A DNA stretch of 64,000 nt from Terebella lapidaria (taxonomy: Eukaryota; Annelida; Polychaeta; Terebellida; Terebellidae), in the NCBI GenBank assembly GCA_949152475.1, contig OX424561.1, forward strand, positions 30,498,481 to 30,562,480, read 5' to 3'. Below the pieces are notes generated by a model. That model ran no database searches and was not told the DNA's origin. It saw only the letters and a list, made by a program, of their open reading frames with translations. The translations under genes were made by a program, and so were the position numbers. Position 1 is the stretch's first letter. Every line of letters begins with the position of its first letter. Below, piece after piece: positions 44,736-57,600 of this stretch.

Positions 44736-46095
44736 TTAGGCGATAATTGAGAGTTTTGGTCTTAAGACCATCGGTTGTACGCCATACGATTGGGAATTGG
44801 CCAAAGAAAAATACAAAAATAGGTTGAACATTTAATATTGATTAGAACCGGAGTTATAGTCAATTATGTGATTTTATTTTTTCAGTTGGCATGGCAACCG
44901 TTTTCACCCGATTTTGGCAAAATTTGAAAGGGACTGAGCCATTACCATAGCACTCCAGCCCTATAAATTTCAAATCTATCGAACCGTTTGCCTTTGAGTT
45001 ATGAGCGCAGACATTTGCACTGAAACGTCGCTGGCCAAAAATAACCGAAATCGTGACCCCCAATTTTTCGACATCCGGCGATAATAGAGAGTTTTCGTCG
45101 TACGACCATCGGTCGTACACCAAACGATCGGGAATTGGCCAAAGAAAAATACAAAAATAGTTGGAAAAATTAATATCAAATAGAACCGGAGTTAGAGCCA
45201 ATTATGTGATTTTCTTTTTTTCCGTTGCCATGGCAACCGTTTTCATCCGATTTTGACAAAATTTCGAAGGGTCTGAGCCACCATCATAGCACTCTAGTTC
45301 TATAAATTTCAAATCGATCGGACCGTTTGCCTTCGAGTTATGAGCACAGACATTTGCACTGAAACGTCGCTGGCCAAAAATAACTGAAATCGTGACCCCA
45401 ATTTTTCGACATCGGGCGATAATGGAGAGTTTTCGTCGTACGACCATCGGTCGTACACCATACGAACGGGAAATGGCCAAAGAAAAATACAAAAATAGTT
45501 GGAAAAATTAATATCGAGTAGAACCGGAGTTAAAGCCAATTATGTGATTTTCTTTTTTCCGTTGCCATGGCAACCGTTTTCATCCGATTTTGGCGAAATT
45601 CTGAAGGGAATGAGCCAGCACCATAGCACTCTTGCCCTATAAATTTCAAATCGATCGGGTCGTTTGCCTTTGAGTTATGAGCGCAGACATTTGCACTGAA
45701 ACGTCGCTGGCCAAAAAAAATTGAAACCGTGACCCCCAATTTTTCGACATCGGGCGATAATGGAGAGTTTTGGTCGTACGACCACGGGCCATATATCAGA
45801 TGATCAGGAACTGGCCATAGAAAAATACAAAATTAGTTAGAAAACTTTATCTTGAATAGAACCGGAGTTATGGTCAATTATTGATTTTTACATTTTCCGT
45901 TGCCATGGCAACAGTTTTTGTCCGATTTTGACAAGATTTGAGGAGGACCGAGCCACTGAGATCCCGCTTCATCCCTATAAGTTTCGGACCATTCTCCTTT
46001 GAGATATGCGCGCGGACAGACAGACAGACAGACAGACATACAAACGGACAGACCCAATTGCAATACCCTCTGCCCCTATCGGGGCGAGGGTAACA
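44736..46095 (+). repeat. 338-bp satellite, 3 full copies plus an end copy
   Basis: The anchor GCGATAAT-GAGAGTTTT occurs at about 44740, 45078, 45417 and 45754, giving a ~338-bp period. Each unit carries AAGAAAAATACAAAA(A)TAG, a GTTGCCATGGCAAC-type palindrome, CTATAAATTTCAAATC, and in the first three TTTGCACTGAAACGTCGCTG. The last copy ends with a (GACA)n run and CCTCTGCCCCTATCGGGGCG AGGGTAAC, which looks like the terminus of a dispersed family. Confidence 0.9.
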
Positions 46096-46457
46096 ACTAT
46101 AATTACACACTGTCTGCCCCTGATGACGCCAGTGTGGCTTTAGATATGAATGTTTGGTTGGGCTTTGTTTCTATTCTGAAAGTTTTTGATATTAGGTTTT
46201 TTATTGACATCATCAAAATTTGATTAACAAATTACAGTTATAGGTTGATCATACATTTCTACCACTGAGCCGGTGTCACTGCTGGTGGACGTTAATTCTG
46301 TCCCCGAGGATACCATCAACTCAGTAGCCTTTTGGCTTGTGATTGGGTACTTATGTACTTGTCATACACCTATTTCACGGGATTTGTTTCGGTAGTTTTG
46401 ATAAGTTGTTGGGCAGTTGTACACTAATTCCAGCTGGTGTACAGTAGAAACAACTAC
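46094..46457 (+). repeat. PLE-associated repeat, A-B order (most complete unit)
   Basis: A-part TATAATTACACACTGTCTGC … GATATGAATGTTTGGTTGGG … GACATCATCAAAATTTG; B-part CTGCTGGTGGACGTTAATTC … GGGTACTTATGTACTTGTCA … GTTGTTGGGCAGTTGTACAC … ACAGTAGAAACAACTAC. The next A-part follows at 51502 once the LINE at 46465-51494 is removed. Confidence 0.8.
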
Positions 46458-46869
46458 ATGTATATTTGTATTGTATTCACTTATTTGTAAGTCACATGTA
46501 CATATCAAAACTGAACAGAAAAATATAACAATAGTACTGTGTACCCAGCCCTTGGAGGACTTATATGTGACTCTGAAACACATGTCGGAGAGACAGAAAC
46601 AGTGACATAGAAAAACAATGAGGTATATACATCATATAAGCAAAATTATACAATAACAGATATATGCATAAACAGATATATACATCATGGGAACAATATA
46701 TATTCATACGTACAAAATACTTTTGCGCTTCTGCCATAAATTGAGCAATAGTTTTGAAAACTTTTTCCATTGAATAGTCATTAAATGTACGAGTTTTTCA
46801 AAATTATTCATGTAAGAAAAATTTTCATAATTCATCTGAAAGTCTGTAAAATAACCCTATCTATTACTA

Positions 46870-49800
46870 TTATATACGTTCTTCTGGTGTAAGTTTCCTG
46901 AATGAACCTGTTTTGGGATCACGTAAATTAGTATAGCGCCCAGTTTCTATTTCAAGAGGTAGAATACCACATCTAAGTTGTGCCAAAAGAGATCTTTCAT
47001 ACCTATTTACATACAGTTTTACATATGGTTCTACTGTGAATTCATGTTTAAACATGTTAAACAAAAGTTCTCAATTTGGGTTTACTTTTTATGATACATA
47101 TCCATTCTTTATACATCATTTCCTGGCTTTTTTCCTCAGCCACTTTTATATCAAATTGAACATGGTTATCATAGAAATGGCACAATTCTAAAGTGTCTGC
47201 TATTGATTTAATATCACTGCACCAACTACTTACTTGCTGTTGTAAATTCCAGATAAAAATTTTCTTTGTCAATCTATTGTCATCCATTGCTATCAACCTA
47301 TTCCAGTATTTTAACATCAGAATATAACGTCTATATTTGAGAGAAAGCCAGCCCATGTCTCCCTGTACAGCACAAGTGGGGCAAATCTATGTACACCTAA
47401 AAACCATCGCATTGTTCTATTTATAACCTTATCACAAACTGGAATTGAACCATAACCCCAGATTTCAGCACCGAAATGTGAAACAGGTAGTACCCCTGTC
47501 TCAAAGAGCTTTGTGAAAGTATTATATCCAACATCGTTTAAATGTTTGAACTTGGAAATGATACCACCTAGTGCACGACTTGCTGAATCAGACAGAACTT
47601 CTGCACATACGTCAAAACTCAGTTTAGTATCAAGATAAACTCCTAAGTACTTATACTTGCTAACTGGTTCTAGCTCACAATGACCATATATGAATTTTCT
47701 ATCCATAACTGATTTGTATTTAGGAACAAATTGCATAATCTTCGATTTATCAATATCTAGTTGTAATCTCCACATACAATTCCACGTATGAAGTTCATTT
47801 AACAAACGTTGTAGTTTACTTTCATTTTCAGCTAACAAAACTACATCATCTGCATACAACAGAAGACTGACAATTGACCAAACTTTACTCCTAGATCGAG
47901 ACTATTAATATGTTCTGCTAATCTATTTACATATAATCCAAAGAGGGTTGGTGATAAGTTATCCCCTTGCTCTACACCATATGTTATATTAAACCAATCA
48001 GTATACTGATTATTTATTTTAACACAAGATTTTGTCTTATTATACATATTTTTGACCATATGTAACATATTACCATGTATACCATATTCATGTAATATTT
48101 ATAATAATAATATTCTGTCAACAGAGTCAAAAGCTTTCTTGTAGTCAATAAAAGCAACAAATGTGTTTCTATTTGTGTTTTGTCTATATCTTATTATACT
48201 TGTTAGATTATACAAATGGTCTTGACATGATCTACCTTTTCTGAATCCATTTTGTTCATCAACCATTATATCAAACATATTATAGTAGGTACACAGACGC
48301 TCGTTCAATATACTTGTTAAAACTTTAGAAATACAAGAAGATAGCGAAATACCTCGGTAATTCAAAGGTATTTTTGGATCCCGGTCTGGGCTCTTAAGTA
48401 TAGGTGGCCATACACTTGATTTGAAAATTAGGTTGAAAAAATTATACATTATGGAGATCATGAAGTCTAATTTCAAGATTTCATTTGGGATTCCATCTAT
48501 CCCGGTACTTTTATTACATTTCAACTTATTCGACGCTATTGATACTTCCTCCATTGAAATATCCATATTAATATCAATAAAGCAATCAAAGTCAGAAAAA
48601 TTATCAGTACAATCAGGCTTAATTACGTTATTCAGTGTGGTCACAGCATTTTCATAAAAAGATTCATTAAAGATATGATTTGCATCACAGCTGCACTGGT
48701 TATACAAAATTTCAAATTCATTTTTCCATTTATTCAACACAGCCTGCATGTTATATGTAACACCATTCTCAGTGTCCACCGCAATTGGAATATGTACCAT
48801 TTTTCTGGGCCCCAGTTGTTTAATAAAATTCCAGAAATCCTTATGATCACTTGTGCATACATTTTCAAGCTGATTTACTATATTTCGGTTGTACAGTCTT
48901 TTACTCTTCGTAATTCCTTATCAAAGCTTTGTCTTGCATTCTGGTAATTTCTTCTGAACAACATTATTGTTTCATAATCACCCCTGTACTTTACAAACCT
49001 TTTCTCTTTTTCTTTCATAATATTCCAAAGATATGTTAATTGTTCACACCAATAGGGATTTGCATGTACCGCTTTTCTTTTCCCCTCTCTAACAAATAAG
49101 TTCCTTTTTACACCAAAATGGGACATTTCATTTGAGACAGAACAACATATATTCTCATACAAATCATCAATCTTTCTTTGTGTAGGCATGGCATTAGTTA
49201 TATCTCCAATAATAGTTTCAACATTTTTGTTCCACTCAGCAGTTCTCATGAAATTTCCTGAACAATTTTTAAAACTAAACTTTTCTTTAACATAAGAAGA
49301 TTGTTTTACCCTAAAATCAATATTACTTTTCACCGTGTCAGGATAACTTTGTACATATGGAAATTCTAATATCATACTTATCATAGAATGGTCTGGAGCT
49401 CTACATATGTCTGACAGTAAACACTTACAATCAAATTTACTGATCAAATCACTTGTCAGCTGAACTTCACATGATTTACAATTTGGTACATTATCGTGTG
49501 ATGTGAGAATATAATCTACAACAGACTTACCATTTGTAGATACAAACGTATAGTCATTCTTATCAGGTGTGATACAACCATTCAATATGCACATTTGTGA
49601 ACTCTTCACGAAATTAAGAAAATTTTCGCAGTGCCCAGATTTTACCTTATCTAAAACATACCTTCTTGCTATCTTATCTACTAGTTTTACGTGAACAAAT
49701 ATATGATCAGCAAAAGAAAACCTGTACATACATTTCTCAAGATGTGCGAAGAATAAATCAGAGTTTCTACCCCATACTGAGTTCTCAGGACTCAGATAGC

Positions 49801-50209
49801 AAACAAAAATAATTATTTTTGTACCTATTTCTCTATGAGTGAATAAAACACCTAGAATACCGTCAAATGTCTTATCTATGATTTCAACGTAATACTTTTT
49901 TAAAGTATGAATGCTAACTAAGATACCTACACCACCAGACCCTTTCACCGCATTAACATGAATATTTGTCCTATTATAGCCATACCAAACATATCCTGGT
50001 ACTTGGATATTCTCGTTTTCTCTCATGTGTGTTTCACATATAGCATATACATCAGATCTCTTGTTGGTTACAATATGTTCCCTGAGTGCATTATTATTTT
50101 GTGTCCACCCATTTACGTTCCACATAGATATATTAAAAATACATTTATCAAGTTTATAGCAGACAACATCATCATACACAACAGTTTGTTCGTGTTTGGA
50201 ATCACCCAA
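46870..50209 (-). pseudogene. LINE ORF2: endonuclease and reverse transcriptase, broken
   Basis: The first frame (50209-48878, 443 codons) is an APE-type endonuclease: MWNVNGW, AICETHMR, KGSGGVGILVS, FVCYLSPEN, then TFVSTNGKSVVDYILTSHD and the catalytic-type RAPDHSM. The usual G-D-F-N box is not recognisable (FSFADHIFVHVKLVDKIARR stands in its place). RT frames follow: 48800-48099 with CNKSTGIDGIPNEILK, LNYRGISLSSCISKVLTSIL, QNGFRKGRSCQDHLYNL and AFIDYKKAFDSVDR; 48068-47841 with GVEQGDNLSPTLFGLYVN; and 47859-47317 with YADDVVLLAEN (active site) and KYKYLGVYLD. The tail frames end with LLAQLRCGILPLEIETGRY. Frame changes separate these parts near 48100, 47860, 47320 and 47060. Confidence 0.85.
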
Positions 50210-50224
50210 GGGCTGGTCGTGTCC

Positions 50225-51158
50225 CTAGTAGTAACTGGGTGAAGTGAGGCCACGAGTCATACTTGTCTTTGGTAGTGTCTGTTCGCGTGATGACCATGGT
50301 GGTTTATCTCTGGGTGACCAGGATTGTTGTTGACGTGATGACCTCAGTAGATGGTCCCTCGGTGACCAGGGTGGCTGCTCATGCGTTGGTATAGGTGGTG
50401 GGCGGTCCCAAGCTTCATCCTTCTTGACGATTTTTCCATGGGCTGTCACACGAAAATTAGCCCCTGTTGGGAGCTGCTTCAGGATAGTATGAAAGTTCTG
50501 TTGGTTAACTCTCTCTGCGTGACTCTGGGATGATCGTATGAAGACTTTGGAATATCTTGTGTTTTTCAGTCTCTATTTCGCTCGCAATGCTTTGATCTTG
50601 TCTTCTTTACTCTTTAGCTGGATTTTAACCAGTCCTGGTCTGTCACCTTTACCTCTCATCCTCATTGCCTTTTTCACCTGAATATCAAGTCCAAGTCCTT
50701 CCTCCAGGAGTGACTGCGCTTTCTTGTATATGTCTTCGTCAGCATGTTCCTGCAGACCAGAACACACCAGTGTGACATCAGTGTTATACGCGGCATCCAG
50801 ACAGGGGAACAGAGCCTCGTGGATAGCCAGTCTGGTGTCAAGTTCATCTTCCACCTTGTTTAGACGTTCATCAACCAGGTTCAGTTTATCATTGTAGTGT
50901 GTCATGTCTTGTTTGAGTGATGCAACTTCATTTCGCAGCTCATTCACTGATGAAACAAGTTCACCTTTTATGCTGAGTTTCACCTTTTATGCTGAGTATG
51001 AGATCATATAAGTCTTTGTTGCTTGGGTATACTGGAGATAAGTATACCCTCTGATTGGTCAGTTCATTTGCTTGCAACACAATATTGGCCTCATGCGTTG
51101 TGATGGGTGTAGAGTGATCAACGCCTCTTCCCGTTGACATTGGACTTGCATGTGACAT
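50225..51158 (-). pseudogene. LINE ORF1: coiled-coil RNA-binding protein, broken
   Basis: Starts at 51158 (MSHASPMSTGRGVDHSTPI). A coiled coil (VSSVNELRNEVASLKQDMTH … LNLVDERLNKVEDELDTRL) is followed by an RRM-like part (DVTLVCSGLQEHADEDIYKK, GKGDRPGLVKIQLKSKEDKI) and, in another frame, KVFIRSSQSHAERVNQQNF, the usual C-terminal block. The end is a Ser/Pro/Arg-rich tail with an internal repeat (PWSPRDHLLRSS, SWSPRDKPPWSS). ORF1 stops 15 bp before ORF2. A 19-bp tandem duplication near 50968-51005 (TTCACCTTTTATGCTGAGT twice) shifts the frame early; another shift lies near 50575. Confidence 0.8.
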
Positions 51159-51501
51159 AGTTCATGAGTTGATACACGGTGACGTTATGATGACAATAAT
51201 TTCTGGTGTAGTCGGGCAGGCAGACTGATGTATTATGGACGGATTTGTGGGGGCGTTATGACCGACACACTGCTACCAAAAGTCACTGATTATCGCCCAC
51301 GTAAATAATTTCTTTAATAAAACGGTTTGCTCTATCGACGTCACACGGGTATTTACCACTCACAATATACTCCTTGAATGATATTTGATATTGTTGACAA
51401 AACTTAATAGTCACTATACAGTATTTTGCTAAGAAAACGACATTTAAACACTGTTGTTTTCAATTCCATCCGACATCTATGGAAAGCCTAAAAAATGTAT
51501 A

Positions 51502-51650
51502 ATTACACACTGTCTGCCCCTGATGACGCCAGTGTGGCTTCAGATATGAATGTTTGGTTGGGCTTTGTTTCTATTTTGAAAGTTTTTGATATTAGTTTTT
51601 TATTGGCTTCATCAAAATTTGGTTAACAGCAGTAATAGGTTGATACATAC
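51502..51650 (+). repeat. PLE-associated repeat, second A-part
   Basis: ATTACACACTGTCTGCCCCT … GATATGAATGTTTGGTTGGG … nearly identical to 46096-46245. Together with 46094-46457 it makes an A-B-A array split by the LINE. Confidence 0.85.
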
Positions 51651-51894
51651 ATTTTCACTGACTGAAAACGAGACTCGCAAGGGATACGGGAACTCGTATC
51701 GAAGGTTGCGCGTGCCAAATTATATATTCAGGATACGGGTTTATATCACCGTTGTGATTGGCCAATCACAGTCTCGGATTTGTGTTCAGGTCAGTCATAA
51801 TACCAGTCACGAGTGTTCCGCGGAAAGACCATGAGAAATAAATTTCAGTACAATGTAGTATTTGGTTTGTAAGATCAGTGTGAGTAGTCACATT

Positions 51895-52010
51895 CGAGTG
51901 ATACTAAAGTATCAAAGTCAAAAGCCATGTAAAAATCACAGACACCCAACCAGCTGAGTGTGAGATCAGGTGCCCCTGAAGAGTGAGCATCTCCTGCCCC
52001 GCATGCGACA
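51895..52010 (+). repeat. Dispersed ~100-bp repeat next to a PLE
   Basis: Contains GATACTAAAGTATC, CACAGACACCCAACCAGCTG and GAGTGAGCATCTCCTGCCCC. Copies at 3468 (+), 12890 (-) and 26190 (+). Three of the four lie just 3' of PLE coding sequence, so it is probably part of a PLE 3' region. Confidence 0.65.
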
Positions 52011-52061
52011 CCCGCTGTGATATCCACACTGGCATATCGAGACGAAAATATATGCCCAAAA

Positions 52062-53640
52062 CTATAAGGATGGGATGATATCTTCCATCATATGTGTGAC
52101 AGGCTTGGCGTAACCTTCAACCAGATCATAGTGACGACCATAAAACTTCTTGAATGTCGACCTCAGCCTAGGCATTTGGTATCCTTGTTTGAGCAATTTG
52201 GTAGTCAGAACCTGTGCTCTAACTATGAATTGCTGGTATGATGAACATGCTCTAACATAACGGATTAACTGGGACACGTAGACGCCATAGGCTGGTGATG
52301 CTGGGATATTACTGCTCAAGACAGGAAAGTTGATAATGGGAAAATCGAAAATCGTCACGTTTGTCATATAACCTTTTACACAATTTGCCTTTATGGTCAA
52401 TTTCGAGATAAATGCCAAGATAAGAAGCTGACACTGGAGAATCAGTTGTTTCTTTGATTTCCAGTTCGTCTGGATATATCTGATGTAGGTATTCACCAGG
52501 GTTATTCAGGGTTATTCAAGCATATGACATCATCAATATACCTGTACGTAAAATTGAACGAACTGGCCAATCGTTTATCTCCTCGTTTCATAAGATTTTG
52601 GACGAACTCAGCTTCATATGAGTATAGGAACAAGTCCGCTAATAGTGGTGCACAATTGGTACCCATAGGGATACCAACCGTTTGTTGGAAAATAACACCA
52701 CCAAATTCAACAAATATGTTGTCAATGAGAAATTCAAGCATGCTAACGATATCATGTTTATCATATTTAGTAGCGTCTTTGCCATTTTTGTGCAAAAATG
52801 AATGTTGAATAATATCCTTCAACCTCGCTTTCAGCTTAGTATGAGGGATAGTAGTGTACAGTGTGGAAAAGTCATATGTTCGAATGCTGTTGACAGTGGA
52901 AAATGAATTAGATTTAGGGATGTATTAACTCTTTGAAGTTCTTCAATATCACATTTGGTTTATACCATTTCTGGCATAAGCCATGTCACAGTATTTCTGG
53001 AGCCCTTCCTTCACTGCAGATAATACACTGTAGTTTGGTTAGGAGTGATGAATGGGGTTTAGTGGAACACACAGCAGAACCTGCAATATATCGCTGTTTG
53101 AATGGACATTTGTGTAATGTAGGTATCCAATATAAACTAGGAAGTTCCATTTCCTTCTGACTGATGTTGATATTATTAGACACCATGACAGATTTGTGGT
53201 TGTCCAGCACTTCCCTTTTAGAACATAGTACAGGTGTATATGTTGGATTGCTGTATGTGCCAAAATACCTAATTCATCAATGAGGCATTGATAATAATAT
53301 TTCTTGCAAACAAATGCAATGTTGTTAGATGCCTTGTCTGCTGCTATCATGACAAATTTCTCGTGCAAACTTTGCAAATATTTATGAACATCAGGATCTC
53401 CCAGTGCTGATTTGGGTTGTTATTCCTTGATCCTTTCAGTTTTTGTATTCTATTTCGGACACATGTCCGTACAGCCTTAACCCATTCTGACAGGGTTTCG
53501 ACCTCAACCTCCTCACGTCTAGCCCACTTCCTTGCATAGTCTTCAACAGCATCCATGATCAATTTGAAATTGAATTTCCAGTGGAATGGTTGGGCTTCAC
53601 GGTATTTAGGACCTTTTTGTAATAGTTCTCAGAATATCAT
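52062..53640 (-). mobile_element. Penelope-like element, reverse transcriptase copy 2
   Basis: Minus-strand PLE reverse transcriptase related to copy 1 but clearly diverged from it: AVEDYARKWARREEVEVETL at the start, KFVMIAADKASNNIAFVCK, LYWIPTLHKCPFKQRYIAGS, LIDNIFVEFGGVIFQQTVGI, PMGTNCAPLLADLFLYSYE, the active-site box YIDDV and a C-terminal SPAYGVYVSQLIRYVRA. The coding region is broken in several places (about five), so this copy is older than copy 1. The dispersed repeat at 51895 and the PLE-associated repeat at 51502 lie on its 3' side. Confidence 0.85.
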
Positions 53641-55077
53641 TCTCGACAATGTCACCTGTGACTATGTGCCCAACGGGACTCTACCTTTTAATCAAAAAGT
53701 TCACCAAGGATGAAGTTGATGAGACAAAAAGTTCATCACAAAAAGTAATCAAATTGCATGAAACGCGATGAACCTTATGATTATTTTGGTCACTTTTTCT
53801 GATCCTGATTAACTTGATGAAAAAAAATCATCAAAAAAGTCATTAGTTCGCCTGAAACGTATCAATTAATTCAACCAGCAATATAATGACTTTTGATTAC
53901 ATTGATCAGTGTGCGTGAAACGTGCCCAATATCAACGTTTTTCAGCACGAAAGAGACAATGAGTGACGTCACAATGAGTGACGTCATAGCAACGGGTTCT
54001 GGCCAGTGCAGTAAAAACAGTATCGATATTTATTGCACTCGCCAAATTACATTGAGTAAGATAGGAACGCACTGATGAGACATATAATAAACATACATAT
54101 TGTTAACGTTATTTTCGAAACCAAGAACACACACAACGACAAAAAGTTAGGGCCTACATAACATAATTTTTATCTCAAAATAGAAACCTAATCTGCTTCA
54201 ATGTAGTACATTTAGGTTTGTCATTTGTTGGTGTAGTACCCAATTATGAATCACAGATTGTACATTATGTTGTACAATCGTTTTATCCTTGTCATTCACT
54301 CATCACACCAACGAACAGTTATGGATATTTCAAGAAGAAACGTTCCAAATGTTTTCGTGTGAATATAAATGTGTTCTCCTGCTATAAGTACAATAAATGT
54401 ATATGTTAAATATTAATTTAAATATATGCTTAATACCAGGACCAAATGACATTGTTACTGCATCCCTGAGAATAAAAGAAAAATTGTTACTGCATCACGG
54501 GTACATTGTAACTGCATCATGACAAGTGAAAATATGACCATACAGGGATGCTAAACGATTTAATAGTCTAACCAATTGCTACTGACATAAAGATATCTGC
54601 CTAGAAAACAGACAAAAACAACCGCATTGTAAATACCAGCATTCGGCGTGGTCACAGTGGCGGGATGCGGTAACAATTGTTACTGAACGGTCTAATAGGG
54701 ACCGGCGAACCCTATTTTATCACAACAACATATGTAAAACAGTTTTGGAAGTTTCGTGAAACTACATTGAGCGGAATATCAGAATTTTCAGTCCCAACAT
54801 TTTGTAATAGATTTCACACTTTATTTTTCTCTGATAAACTGGCTTATTTTGGTACATGAATTGGTACCTAAAAATTGTATCACATCATATCTTTGATAAT
54901 TTGATGTGGTGTGCCAACTACACGTAACCAAATCATAGGCCTATATAAGGCTTACTTTTACTGTTGATTGACAGATCAATACCGGGTGTTTTAGTACGTG
55001 TTCCACTTGACACGGCAATAACATCATAGATCCATATAGTCTAGGCACGTTTTCTATAAAGGGCCTTAGAAATGCGA
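53641..55077. other. Non-coding stretch
   Basis: No gene recognised. 53700-53870 has loose repeats of words like TTCATCA…AAAAAGT. 54440-54680 repeats (T)GTTACTGCATC and its variants about five times. The latter also occur near 43830-43900. Confidence 0.5.
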
Positions 55078-55079
55078 TA

Positions 55080-55838
55080 GGGGGGATGGAATGTTACTGC
55101 CTGTTACCCATGCTGAGGTCAAAGTAGGGTCCTTACTGGTTAATATTAGCCCGGATGACATTAAAAATTTTATTTTTTTCATAAAATTCTAACAATTTTA
55201 TATACGGACGAAGCCGCGGTTATTTTTTTCGTTTTTAAATTCACATAAAAGACTGTTGAATCGTGAATAATGAAGCTAGAGTTATCATTTTGGTGTCAAA
55301 ATGTCTGGAATTACACGGCTAATCAAGAAAAATACCATCTAGAGCAGTTCATGGTGTAAGTTTTGTAATATAACATGAAAACACATAATAATATGTCCGA
55401 AATTGCCTTCGATTTCACAATCTGAGACCTGTGAAAATGAGTGTTTCAGCTCACAAATCTATTTTATCTTTACGAAAACTTCACTAAAATTACCCCAGAT
55501 TATATACCATACTGCCAAAATAAACCATTCAAAGGTCTTAACCAAGTTTACTGCTAGTAATCAAATGAACCTAACAATACCCCCTAGTGAACTCCGTGAT
55601 CGCATGATATTCTCAAATTTGACAAAACTAGTTATACTCTCACATATAACTCTGCTAGAATAATTATTTTGATGTCAAATGATACGAATCATCGTTTCAA
55701 ATATATCATGCAATAATCAGGTCGAGATGTAATTTTTTCCCCATCAAAACAAGAAAAAAAATCCCAAAATTGGACCATAATGATTTACTGGTTGTATACG
55801 AAATGCAGGCATCTTAGAAAGTTCACCATTTGTGGTGT
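55080..55838 (+). repeat. Left long TIR of the 4.6-kb element
   Basis: Pairs with 58758-59645. The outer ~650 bp align nearly continuously with scattered substitutions. The inner part (AATTGGACCATAATGATTTA … CATCTTAGAAAGTTCACC) pairs with 58745-58980. Confidence 0.8.
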
Positions 55839-56179
55839 AATAAATGTTTATGTGGTTAAGTGATATACCATTGATACTTGGTAGAATCAGTCACCATGTC
55901 TACCAGCAGTAGTTTGCCAAAATCACCAGAGTGACCAGTGGTATTCTGTCCGAGTCACACCACAGAGTAACATGCAGACTGCACAAAGGGGGATTCTATG
56001 TTCGGCGATGTTAGGAAACTGTTTTCACACAAGCAGTTGTTACCAAACCATCGAACATACAATATCCTGGACTCTAATTAATCAGGGCGTATAGTTGGCA
56101 TCAGTCAACCGTGGTGCTGCACAACGTTGGATAATCATCACCCATGACAGAACAATGATCCTGCAGATTTGCGAGAAAA

Positions 56180-57600
56180 ATGACAGGCGTTCATATAAGA
56201 AATCCACAGAAAGATGTCAGTTGTACAGTCAATCAGAAGGATGAAGGAGTTAATACACAAAGTGTTGGGCATCATTGTAGGCTGGGTCTACCCATTGAGT
56301 ACTCGGAGATGAACATAAGACTCTCGTCAACACAGCATCTGCAATCACAGTCAATGACACATATTACATGATCTACCTACTGCAGGAGACAAATGAAGCA
56401 GTTTTATTTACAAACGAAGCTTCATGGTGAATCTTATTTTGTTGAACAAAGTCAACTTGATTGCCACACTGCCAAAATTATCTTTGAAGTCATTCAGCAT
56501 CATCGTGCAAACAAAGACAACAAAGGTGGTTGCAACATACAATTTACAATAGAAGGTTATACAAGCTGATTAGAGTCTATTTGCTAAAATGCTAGTTATT
56601 GCTCGGAGTTGTCAACTGAACATGAAAGATGCAGTCCCATTATGGTCACTGCTATGAACATTGGCCAACACAGCTGGAGTTCCTGCTTAAATAACCAAGG
56701 TGCCTCTGTTACACATCCTCGAAGACTACCATGAACCAGTTGAAGATGTTCCACAATCGGCAGTTCTCACCGATGGTATGGAAGTACTGCACTTTGTCAA
56801 GAATGCTCTCAAGACACTTGGAGTTCAGGCTCAGTACATCTTTCAACTGGTGCCTACATGCCTACATGCTCACTCACAAAAGAGTCAACTATGTCATGGG
56901 TCCTTAATCCGTAGTATACATCAAAAACTCGGAGCATGCAAAGCGTGCCAAACGGGGAAGCTTTCAAGTCACGATCCAGGGAAAATCAAAATTGTCCAAC
57001 ACGGTCGAAGAAATTAATGTGACGTGAGTAACTAGACAAGTCTGTCTCAATTCCGCTTTGAATGGCAGCAGACTGAGTATGTAGTCTTGGACACTTGTTG
57101 TAATTACTAACACATAGTAAAAAGTACTACGTACAACCTCGTTGTTGGGCACAACACCATTCGGACTACTGGTTCAATCAGTTGAGCATCAAACAGGAGG
57201 AAGCTGCCAGTCATGCAGTATCAAAAGCAAATAGCTGCTTCATCCTCAGGTCACCATCACCTAAGCTGCTGTGTTGGCATGTTCGAGAGTTCTATCCTGC
57301 CCTGAAAACAAACAATGTACAAGGTACATGTACATCGACACCACAGCCATAGGCATCTCACTTGGCATGGTCGTATGCAGTGATTTTGTTGCCAAAGGAA
57401 AGACACGGCCATTTCAGTCGACAATGGCTGATCAAAACATGTGTGATGTCAGGAAAAAGATTGGTAAATCATTCTCCAACAGAGAAGAACTTCTCGATGG
57501 CTCTGAATGTGTTTCATACTTCTCCAAGAAATTTCTCAAAAAAAACCACGAAGAATATTTCTAAACAGACATAAATTCTGTCAGGTACAAACCATTCTGC
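56180..57600 (+). pseudogene. Decayed coding remnant inside the 4.6-kb element
   Basis: Plus-strand frames with protein-like composition: 56700-57017 (LLHILEDYHEPVEDVPQSAV, LTDGMEVLHFVKNALKTLG, ACKACQTGKLSS), about 57190-57300 (KQEEAASHAVSKANSCFILR, WHVREFYPALKTNN) and 57271-57564. These resemble parts of a large uncharacterised protein family repeated in coral, bivalve and fish genomes, but I cannot name it or find a catalytic core. Several stops and frame changes interrupt it. It may be the element's own transposase remnant or cargo. Confidence 0.35.

Larger units (their letters stand above)
46458..51501 (-). mobile_element. Near full-length APE-type LINE with 7-bp TSD
   Basis: ATGTATA at 46458-46464 and 51495-51501 flanks a 5,030-bp minus-strand LINE. 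The surrounding PLE-associated repeat shows the joined site (…AACTAC | ATGTATA | ATTACACACTG…). ORF1 (from 51158) and ORF2 (from 50209) occur in the usual order. The 3' end lies at the left, with no long A tail. Several frame breaks in ORF2 show that it is dead. The clade is uncertain: a coiled-coil ORF1 with an endonuclease/RT ORF2 lacking an obvious RNase H suggests an L1/Tx1-like or jockey-group LINE. Confidence 0.85.

Noticed and set aside
44860-46110. Several minus-strand frames with repeated MALTPVLFDINFSNYFCIF
   Set aside because: Repeated because they translate the 338-bp satellite; no coding motif.
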